DNA from: FEN-1297 sp046704255
GTDB lineage: Bacteria > Bacteroidota > Ignavibacteria > Ignavibacteriales > Ignavibacteriaceae
Assembly: GCA_046704255.1 (NCBI GenBank)
Contig: JBJKSH010000106.1
Span: forward strand, 1-64,000
Reading direction: 5' to 3'
Length of the DNA: 64,000 nt
The translations under genes were made by a program, and so were the position numbers. Shown here piece by piece: positions 8,504 through 16,809 of the stretch. Under the pieces are notes generated by a model. That model was not told the DNA's origin. It worked only from the letters and a program-made list of their open reading frames with translations, and ran no database searches. Positions within the stretch are counted from its first letter, which is position 1. Every line of letters begins with the position of its first letter.

Positions 8504-10771
8504 ATGGAAATAAATAGGCGAGACTTTGTTAAACTACTTGGAGGTTCGTTGTTCGGACTTGCAGTTGGAAGCTCTGCCGGAGCCATTTTGAAGCTTCCAA
8601 AAAGAGCAGTTCCGATTCTTTATAACGGGCCGCGGAAAGAATCCTGGAAATTAACTGCTTGTACTAAATGCCCGGGTAGCTGCAGCCTTAGGATAAGACT
8701 TATCGACGGGCTGCCGATACAGGCATTCGGCAATCCGATGTCTCCGGTTAACCAGGGGGGTATTTGTCCGCTCGGCTTGGTTTCTGTTTCGGATTTATAT
8801 CATCCGGCGCGGCTTAACGGCCCGGTTCAAAAAGTTAACAGCGAATTTAAACCAATTACATTTAATGAGGCTTACAAAATTCTTTTGGATAACCTGAAGA
8901 AAATAATTTCGAATAATAAGCAAGATGATGTTTTAATAGCGGCACAAACGGAATCGCAGCTTCGCAAAAAGCTATTTGAAAATTTTTCCGCCGAAACCGG
9001 GTTTAAAAATTTAGTGGCTGATAACTTTATTACCGGAAGTAATTTCCCTTTTCTTAAAGCAGCTTCCGAAGTACCGGACTTTATTAATTTTGATGAGTGT
9101 GATTACCTGCTGAACTTCGGTTCGCAGATGACGGAAATTTCCAAGAATCCGCTTTACTTTTTAAGAAAGGTAAATGATTACAGGGCGAAAGGATATAATA
9201 TTACGGCAATTCAGCCGCGGCTTACGCCAAATATCTCCAAGCTTGATAAATGGCTTCCGGCGCACCGGGAACAGTTCCGCAATATTGCACTTGGTATTGC
9301 GTACGTGCTTCTGAAAGATGAACAATATAATAAGAATTTTGTTGAGAAAAACTTTGCCGGTTTTGATGATTTCAAAAATTATGTTCTTGAGAATTTCATT
9401 CCGGATAAAGTTGAAAAGCTTACCGGAATTTCATCTGATAAAATATTAGAAATCGGAAGAGAGTTTGAAAAAGCTTCTTCCCCGGTTGCTTATTTTGATG
9501 AAACGGTTCTTTACTGCTCAAACGGTACACAGAATGCTTTTGCAATAATTGCACTTAATGCACTAAAAGGATTCAGCGGTTATGGAAAAATTAAGGGGAA
9601 ATCTTTTTCATCGCTCCGGCAGAATGATTCAAAGAAAATTGAAGATTTAACTTCTGCGGATTTGATAGAACGTTTATTAAGCGGAAAGCGGCTAGAAGCT
9701 TTAATAATTTCCGGCAGCAACTTTGTCTTTAACAATCCAAACTCCGAATCTTTGAAAAAACAGCTCGGTACTATTCCTTTTATTGTAAGCTTCAGTTCTT
9801 TTGTTGATGAGACTTCGACATTTGCAAATTTAATTATACCCGATAACTGTAACCTGGAAAAGCTTGATTTACTTCTTGACGAATCTATGGGAACACCTTC
9901 AATTACCGTTCAGCAGCCGGTTGTAAAACCGTTCTTCAAGACTGCAGATACCGGCGACGTTCTTATTTCCTTAATGAAAGACTTGAATCCGGAAGCAAAA
10001 ATTTCTTATTCAAATTATTCGGATTACATCCGGCAGTTTGCAAAGAAAATTTATTCAGGAAAAGAAGGTATTTTCATAAACCAGACCGAGCCGACCGTAA
10101 TTGAAAAAGGCTTAAGAAAGATGGGATGGCAGACCGGGCAGTTCGGAAGCTTTGATGATTTCTGGGACGGCCTTCTTGATGCCGGCGGCTGGTGGAATCC
10201 TTATGCCGAAAAAGTATCGTACAAACCTAAAATTAATTTAGAACAATTGTTTGATAAAAAATCGTTTTTAACAAAGAGTGCTTCAATATCCCGTTCCGGC
10301 AGCAAATTACGAATGAACATCTTTAGAAGGAACCTAGATTACAAAGGAAGCATGAGTATCTACCCGGTGCTCGTTGAGCTTTTCGGAAACGCCTGGACGG
10401 TGTTCTACCAATTATATGCCGAGATAAATCCTAAAACAGCAAAGCAATTATCCTTATCAGACAGAAGCAAAGTTGTACTTGAAACCGGCAAAGGAAAATT
10501 TCCGGCGGTGCTTGTTTATAATCCGGTTGTTATGCCGGGAAGTCTCGATATTCCATTCGGGCTTGGGCACACGGTATTGGGAGATACATGCGGTTTCAAT
10601 CCGTTGAGTTACTCGGATAATATTTTTGACAAGCTTTCCGGCAAACCGTCCTTTGGTGAAACATATATTAAAATAGGCGGAAGCGTTTTTAAAAATGCAC
10701 CGGAGGCTGCACTAATAATTTCAAACCCAAAACAGTTGACTCAAAGTAAAAAGAGGAAAGCTTATGCCTAG
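8504..10771 (+). CDS. molybdopterin oxidoreductase-family subunit, Tat-exported
   Basis: The 755-residue protein starts after an AGGAG site. A twin-arginine signal (N-R-R-D-F-V-K, residues 4-10, then a hydrophobic stretch) directs the folded protein to the periplasm. The N-terminal [4Fe-4S] motif is complete: C53-x2-C56-x3-C60-x27-C88. Later segments such as ETSTFANLIIPD near 440 are typical of the DMSO-reductase family, and the C-terminal part resembles the molydopterin-dinucleotide-binding domain. I see no Cys where molybdenum-ligand Cys usually falls (around ITGSNFP, S179), although a Ser ligand cannot be excluded. It overlaps the ferredoxin gene by 8 bases. It may be an electron-relay subunit, as in ActB and QrcB, or an active reductase. 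Confidence 0.85.
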   Translation: MEINRRDFVKLLGGSLFGLAVGSSAGAILKLPKRAVPILYNGPRKESWKLTACTKCPGSCSLRIRLIDGLPIQAFGNPMSPVNQGGICPLGLVSVSDLYHPARLNGPVQKVNSEFKPITFNEAYKILLDNLKKIISNNKQDDVLIAAQTESQLRKKLFENFSAETGFKNLVADNFITGSNFPFLKAASEVPDFINFDECDYLLNFGSQMTEISKNPLYFLRKVNDYRAKGYNITAIQPRLTPNISKLDKWLPAHREQFRNIALGIAYVLLKDEQYNKNFVEKNFAGFDDFKNYVLENFIPDKVEKLTGISSDKILEIGREFEKASSPVAYFDETVLYCSNGTQNAFAIIALNALKGFSGYGKIKGKSFSSLRQNDSKKIEDLTSADLIERLLSGKRLEALIISGSNFVFNNPNSESLKKQLGTIPFIVSFSSFVDETSTFANLIIPDNCNLEKLDLLLDESMGTPSITVQQPVVKPFFKTADTGDVLISLMKDLNPEAKISYSNYSDYIRQFAKKIYSGKEGIFINQTEPTVIEKGLRKMGWQTGQFGSFDDFWDGLLDAGGWWNPYAEKVSYKPKINLEQLFDKKSFLTKSASISRSGSKLRMNIFRRNLDYKGSMSIYPVLVELFGNAWTVFYQLYAEINPKTAKQLSLSDRSKVVLETGKGKFPAVLVYNPVVMPGSLDIPFGLGHTVLGDTCGFNPLSYSDNIFDKLSGKPSFGETYIKIGGSVFKNAPEAALIISNPKQLTQSKKRKAYA

Positions 10772-11453
10772 ATACGGAATGGTAATAGACCTGAACAAAT
10801 GCAATCAATGCCAGGCGTGTGTTACCGCCTGTAAGCTGGAAAACAACGTTCAGATAGTATCAAAAGAAAATGCTGCAATAGGAAGGGTAATGCTGTGGAT
10901 GAAAATGCTTACAACAAGTTATGAAGGCAGCTACCCCGATGCACGCCCTGTAACGCTGCCGGTACTCTGTATGCAGTGCGATGAACCTTCCTGCATAAAG
11001 GTTTGTCCCGTAAGAGCAACGTACAAAAGAGATGACGGAATAGTTGCACAGATTTATCCGCAGTGTATAGGGTGCCGATACTGTATGGCAAACTGCCCTT
11101 ATACAATAAAAGTATTTAACTGGTTTAGAGATGAGCAGCCGGTAGAATACGAAAAGTGCTACAACATAGATGTTTCTGTTAGGCCGAAAGGCATTGTTGA
11201 AAAATGTACTTTCTGCATTCACCGGCTTCAGAAAGCAAAAGAGAAAGCGAAAGCAGAACACAGAAAAATGGAGGAAGAAGATTATATACCGGCTTGTGCG
11301 GAAGTCTGCCCCGCAAAGGCTATTTACTTTGGGGATCTGGATGACCCGCATAGCACGGTGGCAAAAGCAATGCATGATTACAGAAATTTTATGCTGCAGG
11401 AAGAACTCGGTACCAAACCCAAAGTTCATTACTTAAGCGAAAAGTCGCATTGA
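10764..11453 (+). CDS. 4Fe-4S ferredoxin subunit of a CISM complex (four clusters)
   Basis: The 229-residue protein contains the cysteine pattern of the DmsB/PsrB/NrfC family: CNQCQACVTAC near residue 12, CMQCDEPSCIKVCP near 70, CIGCRYCMANCP near 94, then a split cluster with CTFC near 149 and CAEVCP near 177. It should wire electrons between the molybdopterin-family subunit and the membrane subunit through four [4Fe-4S] clusters. It has no signal of its own and is probably carried out by the Tat signal of its partner. It is translationally coupled to the gene before it. Confidence 0.93.
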   Translation: MPRYGMVIDLNKCNQCQACVTACKLENNVQIVSKENAAIGRVMLWMKMLTTSYEGSYPDARPVTLPVLCMQCDEPSCIKVCPVRATYKRDDGIVAQIYPQCIGCRYCMANCPYTIKVFNWFRDEQPVEYEKCYNIDVSVRPKGIVEKCTFCIHRLQKAKEKAKAEHRKMEEEDYIPACAEVCPAKAIYFGDLDDPHSTVAKAMHDYRNFMLQEELGTKPKVHYLSEKSH

Positions 11454-11492
11454 AAATTTTTATAAATAAATTTTAATATAAAGGTTTTTAAA

Positions 11493-12842
11493 ATGGATAA
11501 TCATCAATATATTGATGAGGATGAAGCGTTATTTAGACCGATTTACAAGACAGGTAAAGGCTTTTATGCGCTTGCTTGTGCAATGGGAGCTATTCTTTTA
11601 TTTGGTGTGTTCATGTATGTACGCCAGTTAATTTTCGGGCTTGGTGAAACAGGGATGAACGAGCCGGTAAGCTGGGGTTTTTACATAATCAGCTTTGTTT
11701 TCTTTATAGGAATTTCGCACGCAGGTACGCTTATCTCCGCTATCCTACGTTTATCCAAAGCCGAATGGCGGAGACCTATAACAAGAATGGCTGAAGTTAT
11801 AACCGGCATAGTTCTTATTATCGGCGGGCTTCATCCTATAATCGATTTGGGCAGGCCCGACAGAATACTTCATCTGGTTGAACGCGGAAGGCTGCAGTCG
11901 CCTTTGCTGTGGGATTTTACAAGTGTTTCTGCTTACTTCACCGCATCCACAATATATCTTTATCTTCCGTTAATTCCCGATATAGCTTTATTGCGGGACA
12001 GGGGCGGCAGGTTTAATAAGCTTTACAAAATTTTGGCATGGGGTTACGATGGTTCCGAAAAACAAAAGCACTCTCTGGAAAGAGCCATAAATATTTTGAT
12101 GGTAATGGTAATACCAATTGCGGTTTCGGTTCATACAATTATTTCATGGATTTTTTCGATGACGCTGCAGCCGGGATGGCACAGTACAATATTCGGCCCA
12201 TATTTTGTTGTAGGAGCAATTTACTCCGGCATAGCTGCTCTTATAATTGTAATGATTATTTTCCGCAAGGCATATCACCTCGAAAATTACCTAAAAGAAA
12301 TTCATTTCAAATATCTCGGTACACTGCTTATGGTATTGTCTTTATTGTGGTTTTATTTTACCTTCGCAGAATACCTTACAACATTTTACGGACATGAGCC
12401 CCCGGAGATGAGGGTGTTCAATTATAAATTTGTAGGCGGATACTCACCCTGGTTCTGGCTGATGTTTGTCTGCAATTTTATAATCCCGGTTGTTTTCTTA
12501 AGCAACAAGAGGCTGAAAAAGATTGGAGGAATTTTAACAACTTCTATTGCTGTTGTAATAGGAATGTGGCTAGAGAGATTAATTATCATTGTTCCATCAA
12601 TGGCTAATCCGAGGCTTCCTTACACCACCGGTATTTATGTGCCTTCACTAACCGAAATTTCTATATTGGCTGCTGCAACGGCAGCGTTCATTTTAGGTTT
12701 TATGGGATTCTCAAAATTGTTTCCGCTTATTTCCGTATGGGAAATTAAAGAAGGGCGCAAAGAAAGCGTAAAGGAGGTTACCGAAAGATTAAACGAATAT
12801 CTTCCGACATCTAAACATGTAAAAGTAATTGAAGAGGCTTGA
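11493..12842 (+). CDS. NrfD/PsrC-family integral membrane subunit
   Basis: The 449-residue protein has about ten hydrophobic segments of membrane-helix length. Family features include a polar N-terminus, helix-rich segments with GISHAGTLISAILR and W-R-R-P, and GGLHPIIDLGRPDR. Proteins of this family bind menaquinone or ubiquinone and anchor the iron-sulfur subunit. Following the ferredoxin gene by 39 bases, it completes the quinone-interacting core of the complex. The gene order Cyt-Mo-FeS-NrfD is as in Qrc and, with Mo and FeS separate rather than fused, differs from ActB of alternative complex III. Confidence 0.93.
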   Translation: MDNHQYIDEDEALFRPIYKTGKGFYALACAMGAILLFGVFMYVRQLIFGLGETGMNEPVSWGFYIISFVFFIGISHAGTLISAILRLSKAEWRRPITRMAEVITGIVLIIGGLHPIIDLGRPDRILHLVERGRLQSPLLWDFTSVSAYFTASTIYLYLPLIPDIALLRDRGGRFNKLYKILAWGYDGSEKQKHSLERAINILMVMVIPIAVSVHTIISWIFSMTLQPGWHSTIFGPYFVVGAIYSGIAALIIVMIIFRKAYHLENYLKEIHFKYLGTLLMVLSLLWFYFTFAEYLTTFYGHEPPEMRVFNYKFVGGYSPWFWLMFVCNFIIPVVFLSNKRLKKIGGILTTSIAVVIGMWLERLIIIVPSMANPRLPYTTGIYVPSLTEISILAAATAAFILGFMGFSKLFPLISVWEIKEGRKESVKEVTERLNEYLPTSKHVKVIEEA

Positions 12843-12849
12843 GAACTTC

Positions 12850-13107
12850 ATGGCAAATAAAAAAAATGAAGAACGGGTTATAACATTTATACAGGGTTTA
12901 ACACTTGCGGGTATCTGGCTGCTCGCTGCAAGCATGACGCTTCTGTTTATAAATTTGATTTACATATCTTACCAGGTAAACGACCACCAGACAGCTTCAA
13001 TTGCAATCAGCATAGTAGCTGTAGCAGTATTCTGGATTTTAGCAGGCATACTTACCTATGTCTTTATCGGGCTGCACAGGCACGGTAGAAAGGGAGAAAA
13101 AGTATGA
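12850..13107 (+). CDS. small two-helix membrane protein of the NrfD operon
   Basis: This 85-residue protein has two clear membrane helices (about 15-40 and 50-75) with polar ends. I chose ATG at 12850, about 11 bases after GAAGAGG, over an in-frame TTG at 12829 that would overlap the NrfD gene. Its last codons overlap the next start by ATGA, so it is translationally coupled to the tetra-domain cytochrome. I do not recognise the family. It occupies a place where membrane complexes often carry a small accessory or assembly subunit. Confidence 0.75.
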   Translation: MANKKNEERVITFIQGLTLAGIWLLAASMTLLFINLIYISYQVNDHQTASIAISIVAVAVFWILAGILTYVFIGLHRHGRKGEKV

Positions 13108-14291
13108 AATTTAAATTCATTTTGTCTACTTCCGTTTTATTTGTTCTTGTTTCAATTTATTTTTTGAACGGAACTGCAATTAGCCGTCAGAATATCCCGA
13201 ACAAACAAAGCAGGCAAGTTCTGCCTAAAAATCCTATGAACGGAAGAATAGTATTTGAGAAAAAAGGATGCATAAACTGCCATTCAATTAACGGTTTCGG
13301 AGGGAAGACCGGGCCCGACTTTGGAACACAAAATTTTTTCGGAAACAATTACGATTTGATTTCGCAGATGTGGAACCATTCCCCGGAAATGCTTAAACAA
13401 ATGAATATAAAAAATATTAATAAGCAAAACCTAAGCGAAAAAGATTTTCGTAATCTTAGATATTTTTTGGATTTTCTTCGCTACCTGGGAACCGGCGGTA
13501 ATGTAAGTAACGGGCAAAGGCTGTTCGCCAAAATGAAATGCATTGATTGCCATTCTATAAAAAAAATAAGTCCATCTAAAATCAGCCTGAATAAAATGAG
13601 TATATATGCTTCGCCGCTTTACCTTGCACAGGTAATGTGGAACCATGCAGCTAAGATGCAGAAGATGCAAAAGGAATCCGGCATAAAAGTTCCGGTTTTT
13701 AAGGATAGTGAATTTGCCGATCTTGCTGCTTATATTGAGTCGGTGAGCAACTTCGGGAAGAGAGAAAAAATATACATGACTCCCGGCAGCCCGGTTATAG
13801 GCGAAAAATTATTTAAGAGTAAGAAATGTTTTTATTGTCATGAAGAAAAACATATCGGGCCGGACCTATCGAAATTTAATTTTAACAAGAGTGTTACAGA
13901 AATTGCCGGAATGATGTGGAACCATGCATCAAATATGAATAATGAAATGGCAAAGTATAAAATTTCCTACCCCGAATTTAAAAACGAGGAAATGGCAAAC
14001 CTTATTTCTTATCTTTATTTTAGAAATCAGAACCCGGTTAATGGCTCAGCCGAAGAAGGCGGGAAACTGATTTCCGAAAAAGGCTGCACAAATTGTCACA
14101 GTGCCGGTAATTCATACAACGCACCGGCAATAAATAAAATCGGACCATTCTACAGTACGGACAGTTTTTTCAGTGATTTATGGAACCATCTGCCGATGAT
14201 GGAAAAAACTTTTTACGCAAAGGGGAAATCTTTACCAAAGCTGTTGCCATCGGATGTAAAATCATTGTATCTTTACTTTAATAGAAAATAA
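13104..14291 (+). CDS. exported cytochrome c with four tandem heme domains
   Basis: The 395-residue protein has a signal or anchor helix at about 4-23, then four repeats of about 90 residues. The CxxCH motifs start at C56, C146, C242 and C328. In each repeat a segment reading (M/L)WNH followed three residues later by Met lies about 30-45 residues after the heme motif; this Met (or the His) is a plausible axial ligand. The repeats look like duplicated class I monoheme domains rather than a class III multiheme fold. It probably forms a chain that accepts or donates electrons for the NrfD complex in the periplasm. A strong AAGGGAG site precedes the start. Confidence 0.85.
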   Translation: MKFKFILSTSVLFVLVSIYFLNGTAISRQNIPNKQSRQVLPKNPMNGRIVFEKKGCINCHSINGFGGKTGPDFGTQNFFGNNYDLISQMWNHSPEMLKQMNIKNINKQNLSEKDFRNLRYFLDFLRYLGTGGNVSNGQRLFAKMKCIDCHSIKKISPSKISLNKMSIYASPLYLAQVMWNHAAKMQKMQKESGIKVPVFKDSEFADLAAYIESVSNFGKREKIYMTPGSPVIGEKLFKSKKCFYCHEEKHIGPDLSKFNFNKSVTEIAGMMWNHASNMNNEMAKYKISYPEFKNEEMANLISYLYFRNQNPVNGSAEEGGKLISEKGCTNCHSAGNSYNAPAINKIGPFYSTDSFFSDLWNHLPMMEKTFYAKGKSLPKLLPSDVKSLYLYFNRK

Positions 14292-14298
14292 GGATAGA

Positions 14299-14907
14299 AT
14301 GAACTACAAACTTTTTCGTTTATATATATTTTATCTCATTTCAGTTTTCACCATTCATACTGCACTGGCAGGCGGCATTAAAGGTAAGGCAGAGCTTGAA
14401 GGTGTGAAAAACTGCGGCGGTATCCTGGTATATATTGAATATGCAGCCGGAAAATTTACTCCTTCCAAAGAACCTTCAGTAATGGATCAAAAAAAATTGG
14501 CATTTACGCCTAAAGTGCTTCCTATATTAGCAGGGACAAAAGTAAATTTTCTTAATGACGATAACGTATTACACAATGTATTTACTCCCACTAAGTGTGC
14601 AGGCCGTTTTAATCTTGGGACATGGCCGAGAGGCAAGATTCGATCACATACATTTAACAAAGCAGGATGTATTGTTACAATCCTTTGCGATGTTCACCCT
14701 GAAATGCAAGCGTGGATAGCGGTGCTTCAAAATCCGTACTTCGTTCAAACGGACAAAAAAGGACAATACGTGATAAAAAATATTCCCCCCGGTCATTATG
14801 TATTAAAGGTTTGGTCACCATTTTATAAATCCGTAACTATGGATATAAATGTTAAAGATAAAATTATTACTGAAAGAGATATAATATTAAAAAAAACAGA
14901 TGAATAA
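14299..14907 (+). CDS. exported cupredoxin with regulatory-like C-terminal domain
   Basis: The 202-residue protein has a signal peptide (about 1-24, ending in ALA-GG). A cupredoxin domain follows, with H92 in LHNVF and a C-terminal motif C130-D-V-H133-P-E-M136, which together provide the His, Cys, His and Met ligands of a type 1 copper site. Residues of about 150-200 (KGQYVIKNIPPGHY...) look like a small carboxypeptidase-regulatory-like beta domain. Similar proteins are often annotated as methylamine-utilisation or plastocyanin-like. It begins 7 bases after the tetra-domain cytochrome and is probably a soluble periplasmic electron carrier of the same pathway. Confidence 0.82.
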   Translation: MNYKLFRLYIFYLISVFTIHTALAGGIKGKAELEGVKNCGGILVYIEYAAGKFTPSKEPSVMDQKKLAFTPKVLPILAGTKVNFLNDDNVLHNVFTPTKCAGRFNLGTWPRGKIRSHTFNKAGCIVTILCDVHPEMQAWIAVLQNPYFVQTDKKGQYVIKNIPPGHYVLKVWSPFYKSVTMDINVKDKIITERDIILKKTDE

Positions 14908-15494
14908 CAGATAATAGTAGTTAATTCGTCATTTAAATAAAATCCAGTAATAATCAGACTTTACATCTAAGGGTGCTACCAGAGTAAAGATGTAAGTTAA
15001 TATATAGGTTCAAGTTCAAGCGTAAGTTCAAGTTTATGCCATAGTACAACCTTAGCATAATTTAGCCATTAAGCGTAATGTGAAAGCATGATTACGTGGA
15101 TTGCATTTCCTATATATTCTCCTTTGAGTTATTATATTCTATTTCTAAGCAGTGGATTCCCACGAAGTCTTCAACCTCCGCAGCCTACTGAACTCTAAAT
15201 AACCAGCCCACGACAGAAAAAAATATTCCTGAGGTTAATATTCGCTTTCTAGAAAGAATTAACCTCTATATTAATTTCTCGACCTAATTCTATTAGAGGT
15301 AGAAACTTAAAAGTCTAAAACATAATTAGCCGGCATTAATTATTCTTTACTCAAAATTAATTTTATTGAACATTATGTATAGTAATAAGTACAGAAATTC
15401 CTTTGAATACTTTTATTATTTACTTTAAATCGTTTATTTTTCTGGCATTCATTTTGGGATGAAAATAATGAATTTATTCCTAAAGGTGATCAAA
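14908..15494. other. 587-base intergenic region with hairpins and a repeated motif
   Basis: No gene is supported. The region contains TTACATCT (14961-14968) pairing with AGATGTAA (14988-14995), and a stronger hairpin at 15231-15266 (GAGGTTAAT with ATTAACCTC, plus CTTTCT/AGAAAG at the tip) that could end the electron-transfer operon. TTCAAGTTCAAGC at 15009-15021 occurs in inverted orientation at 49038-49050. The composition is more mixed than in nearby genes, and the region may hold decayed sequence. Confidence 0.45.
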
Positions 15495-16307
15495 ATGAAG
15501 AAAGCAGGTATATATTTTACAATTTTAGCTTTAATTTTCTTGTTTGCATCATGCAGCAGGAATGGAATGTTTACGATTGATACTCAGCCGCCCGCACCGC
15601 CTACCGGTGTTTATGTTGTTAACGGTGATAACGAGGTAGATATTTACTGGAACGACAGCAAAAGCAGCGATGTTGCAGGATATAATGTTTATTACGGATA
15701 CAGCTACAACGGCAAATATACTTTGTTAGGTTCTACAACAAATAATTATTTTGTAGACAACGGTGCACAGGACGGAACTACATATTATTATGCCGTAACT
15801 GCCTACGATTATAACGGCAACGAAAGTCAATTGAGTTATGATAACGTGAATGCTACGCCAAGGCCGCAAGGTGCTAACGAAGTCGTTTTCGATTACAGAA
15901 ATTATCCTAATATATCAGGCTTCTCTTTTACTACATATACTGTTGTTCCTTATGATGATCAATCAGCAGACTTCTTCTTTGAAAATTATAATGGTACTTT
16001 ATATGTAGATGTTTGGAATGATACTAATATTCAAGATATGGGGCCGACAAACAGTATTTATGATATTCCTTATGCTCCATCATCGGGCTGGTCTCCGACC
16101 AAGGACGCTATTGCCTATGTCGGGCATACTTATGTAATATGGACGTGGGATAACTATTATGCAAAGATAAGGATCAAATCCCTTACCAGTGAAAAGATGA
16201 TTTTTGATTGGGCATTTCAAACAGTAAAAGGGAATACCCAATTAAAGATAAAAGTTGCTCCGGCTAAGAGAATGCCTATTGATAAAAATTTATTAAGAAG
16301 AAAATAA
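15495..16307 (+). CDS. lipoprotein with fibronectin type III domain
   Basis: I chose ATG at 15495 because it follows AAAGGTGATC at ideal spacing, giving a 270-residue protein; an upstream in-frame ATG at 15459 would add 12 residues. The signal ends in LFASC, a plausible lipobox with Cys as the lipidated residue. An FN3 domain follows (about residues 30-120) with the usual PPTGV...V.IYW.....DVAGYNVYYG....YTLLG pattern. The remainder (about 125-270) is Tyr- and Trp-rich, probably beta-structured, and unrecognised. It is probably periplasmic or exposed on the surface. Confidence 0.75.
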   Translation: MKKAGIYFTILALIFLFASCSRNGMFTIDTQPPAPPTGVYVVNGDNEVDIYWNDSKSSDVAGYNVYYGYSYNGKYTLLGSTTNNYFVDNGAQDGTTYYYAVTAYDYNGNESQLSYDNVNATPRPQGANEVVFDYRNYPNISGFSFTTYTVVPYDDQSADFFFENYNGTLYVDVWNDTNIQDMGPTNSIYDIPYAPSSGWSPTKDAIAYVGHTYVIWTWDNYYAKIRIKSLTSEKMIFDWAFQTVKGNTQLKIKVAPAKRMPIDKNLLRRK

Positions 16308-16353
16308 ATAGACTTAGGGGAAATTATTAATTAAATTAGTCTTATAATTAATT

Positions 16354-16809
16354 ATGAATAAGACAATTTATATAATCCCTTTTTTTTGCTTTATATTTTT
16401 CCTGAGCATCTTTAGTACAGCTCAAGAAAATGATAATGTTCCGGATTCGGTAAAAACAAATGAACAGGAATCCGTTAAAGGAACATTTAATGCAATTGAA
16501 AAAGGGATATCATCCGGCAGTGTATCGGATTTAGCAGGTTACTTCAGCTCGCAAGTGTACCTTAATTTATCCAACGGAATAAGCGGGTATTATAGTTCCA
16601 ACCAGGCTTATTACGTACTTGAAGATTTCTTTGAAACATATCATACGGCAGGATTTAAGTTTAATGATATCCGGAAGGATGAGGCTAACTTTTATGGAAC
16701 CGGTACATATCATTTCCGTTTTAAGGGTAAACCGGATGATGCACAAGTTTACGTTTCCTTAAGGCGTACCGGTAACCAATGGAAAATAACACAGATAAAT
16801 ATTAATTAA
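16354..16809 (+). CDS. exported DUF4783-like protein
   Basis: The 151-residue protein has a signal peptide (about 1-23, ending near STAQ). The mature part resembles the DUF4783/NTF2-like proteins of Bacteroidota, with S-D-L-A-G-Y-F near 65, SGYYSSNQAYYVLEDFF near 85 and a final beta strand QWKITQIN. The biochemical function is unknown. Its stop overlaps the start of the giant kinase gene (TAATG), so the two are translationally coupled and may share a role in envelope sensing. Confidence 0.7.
   Translation: MNKTIYIIPFFCFIFFLSIFSTAQENDNVPDSVKTNEQESVKGTFNAIEKGISSGSVSDLAGYFSSQVYLNLSNGISGYYSSNQAYYVLEDFFETYHTAGFKFNDIRKDEANFYGTGTYHFRFKGKPDDAQVYVSLRRTGNQWKITQININ

Noticed and set aside
10860..11429. 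Open frame of 189 codons on the minus strand opposite the ferredoxin gene
   Set aside because: It lies wholly inside a certain gene, is rich in Cys, Phe and His as expected from the complement of Fe-S coding DNA, and has no recognisable domain.
15121..15240. tRNA or other stable RNA
   Set aside because: No cloverleaf with a GTTC-type T-loop and matching acceptor arms could be drawn.
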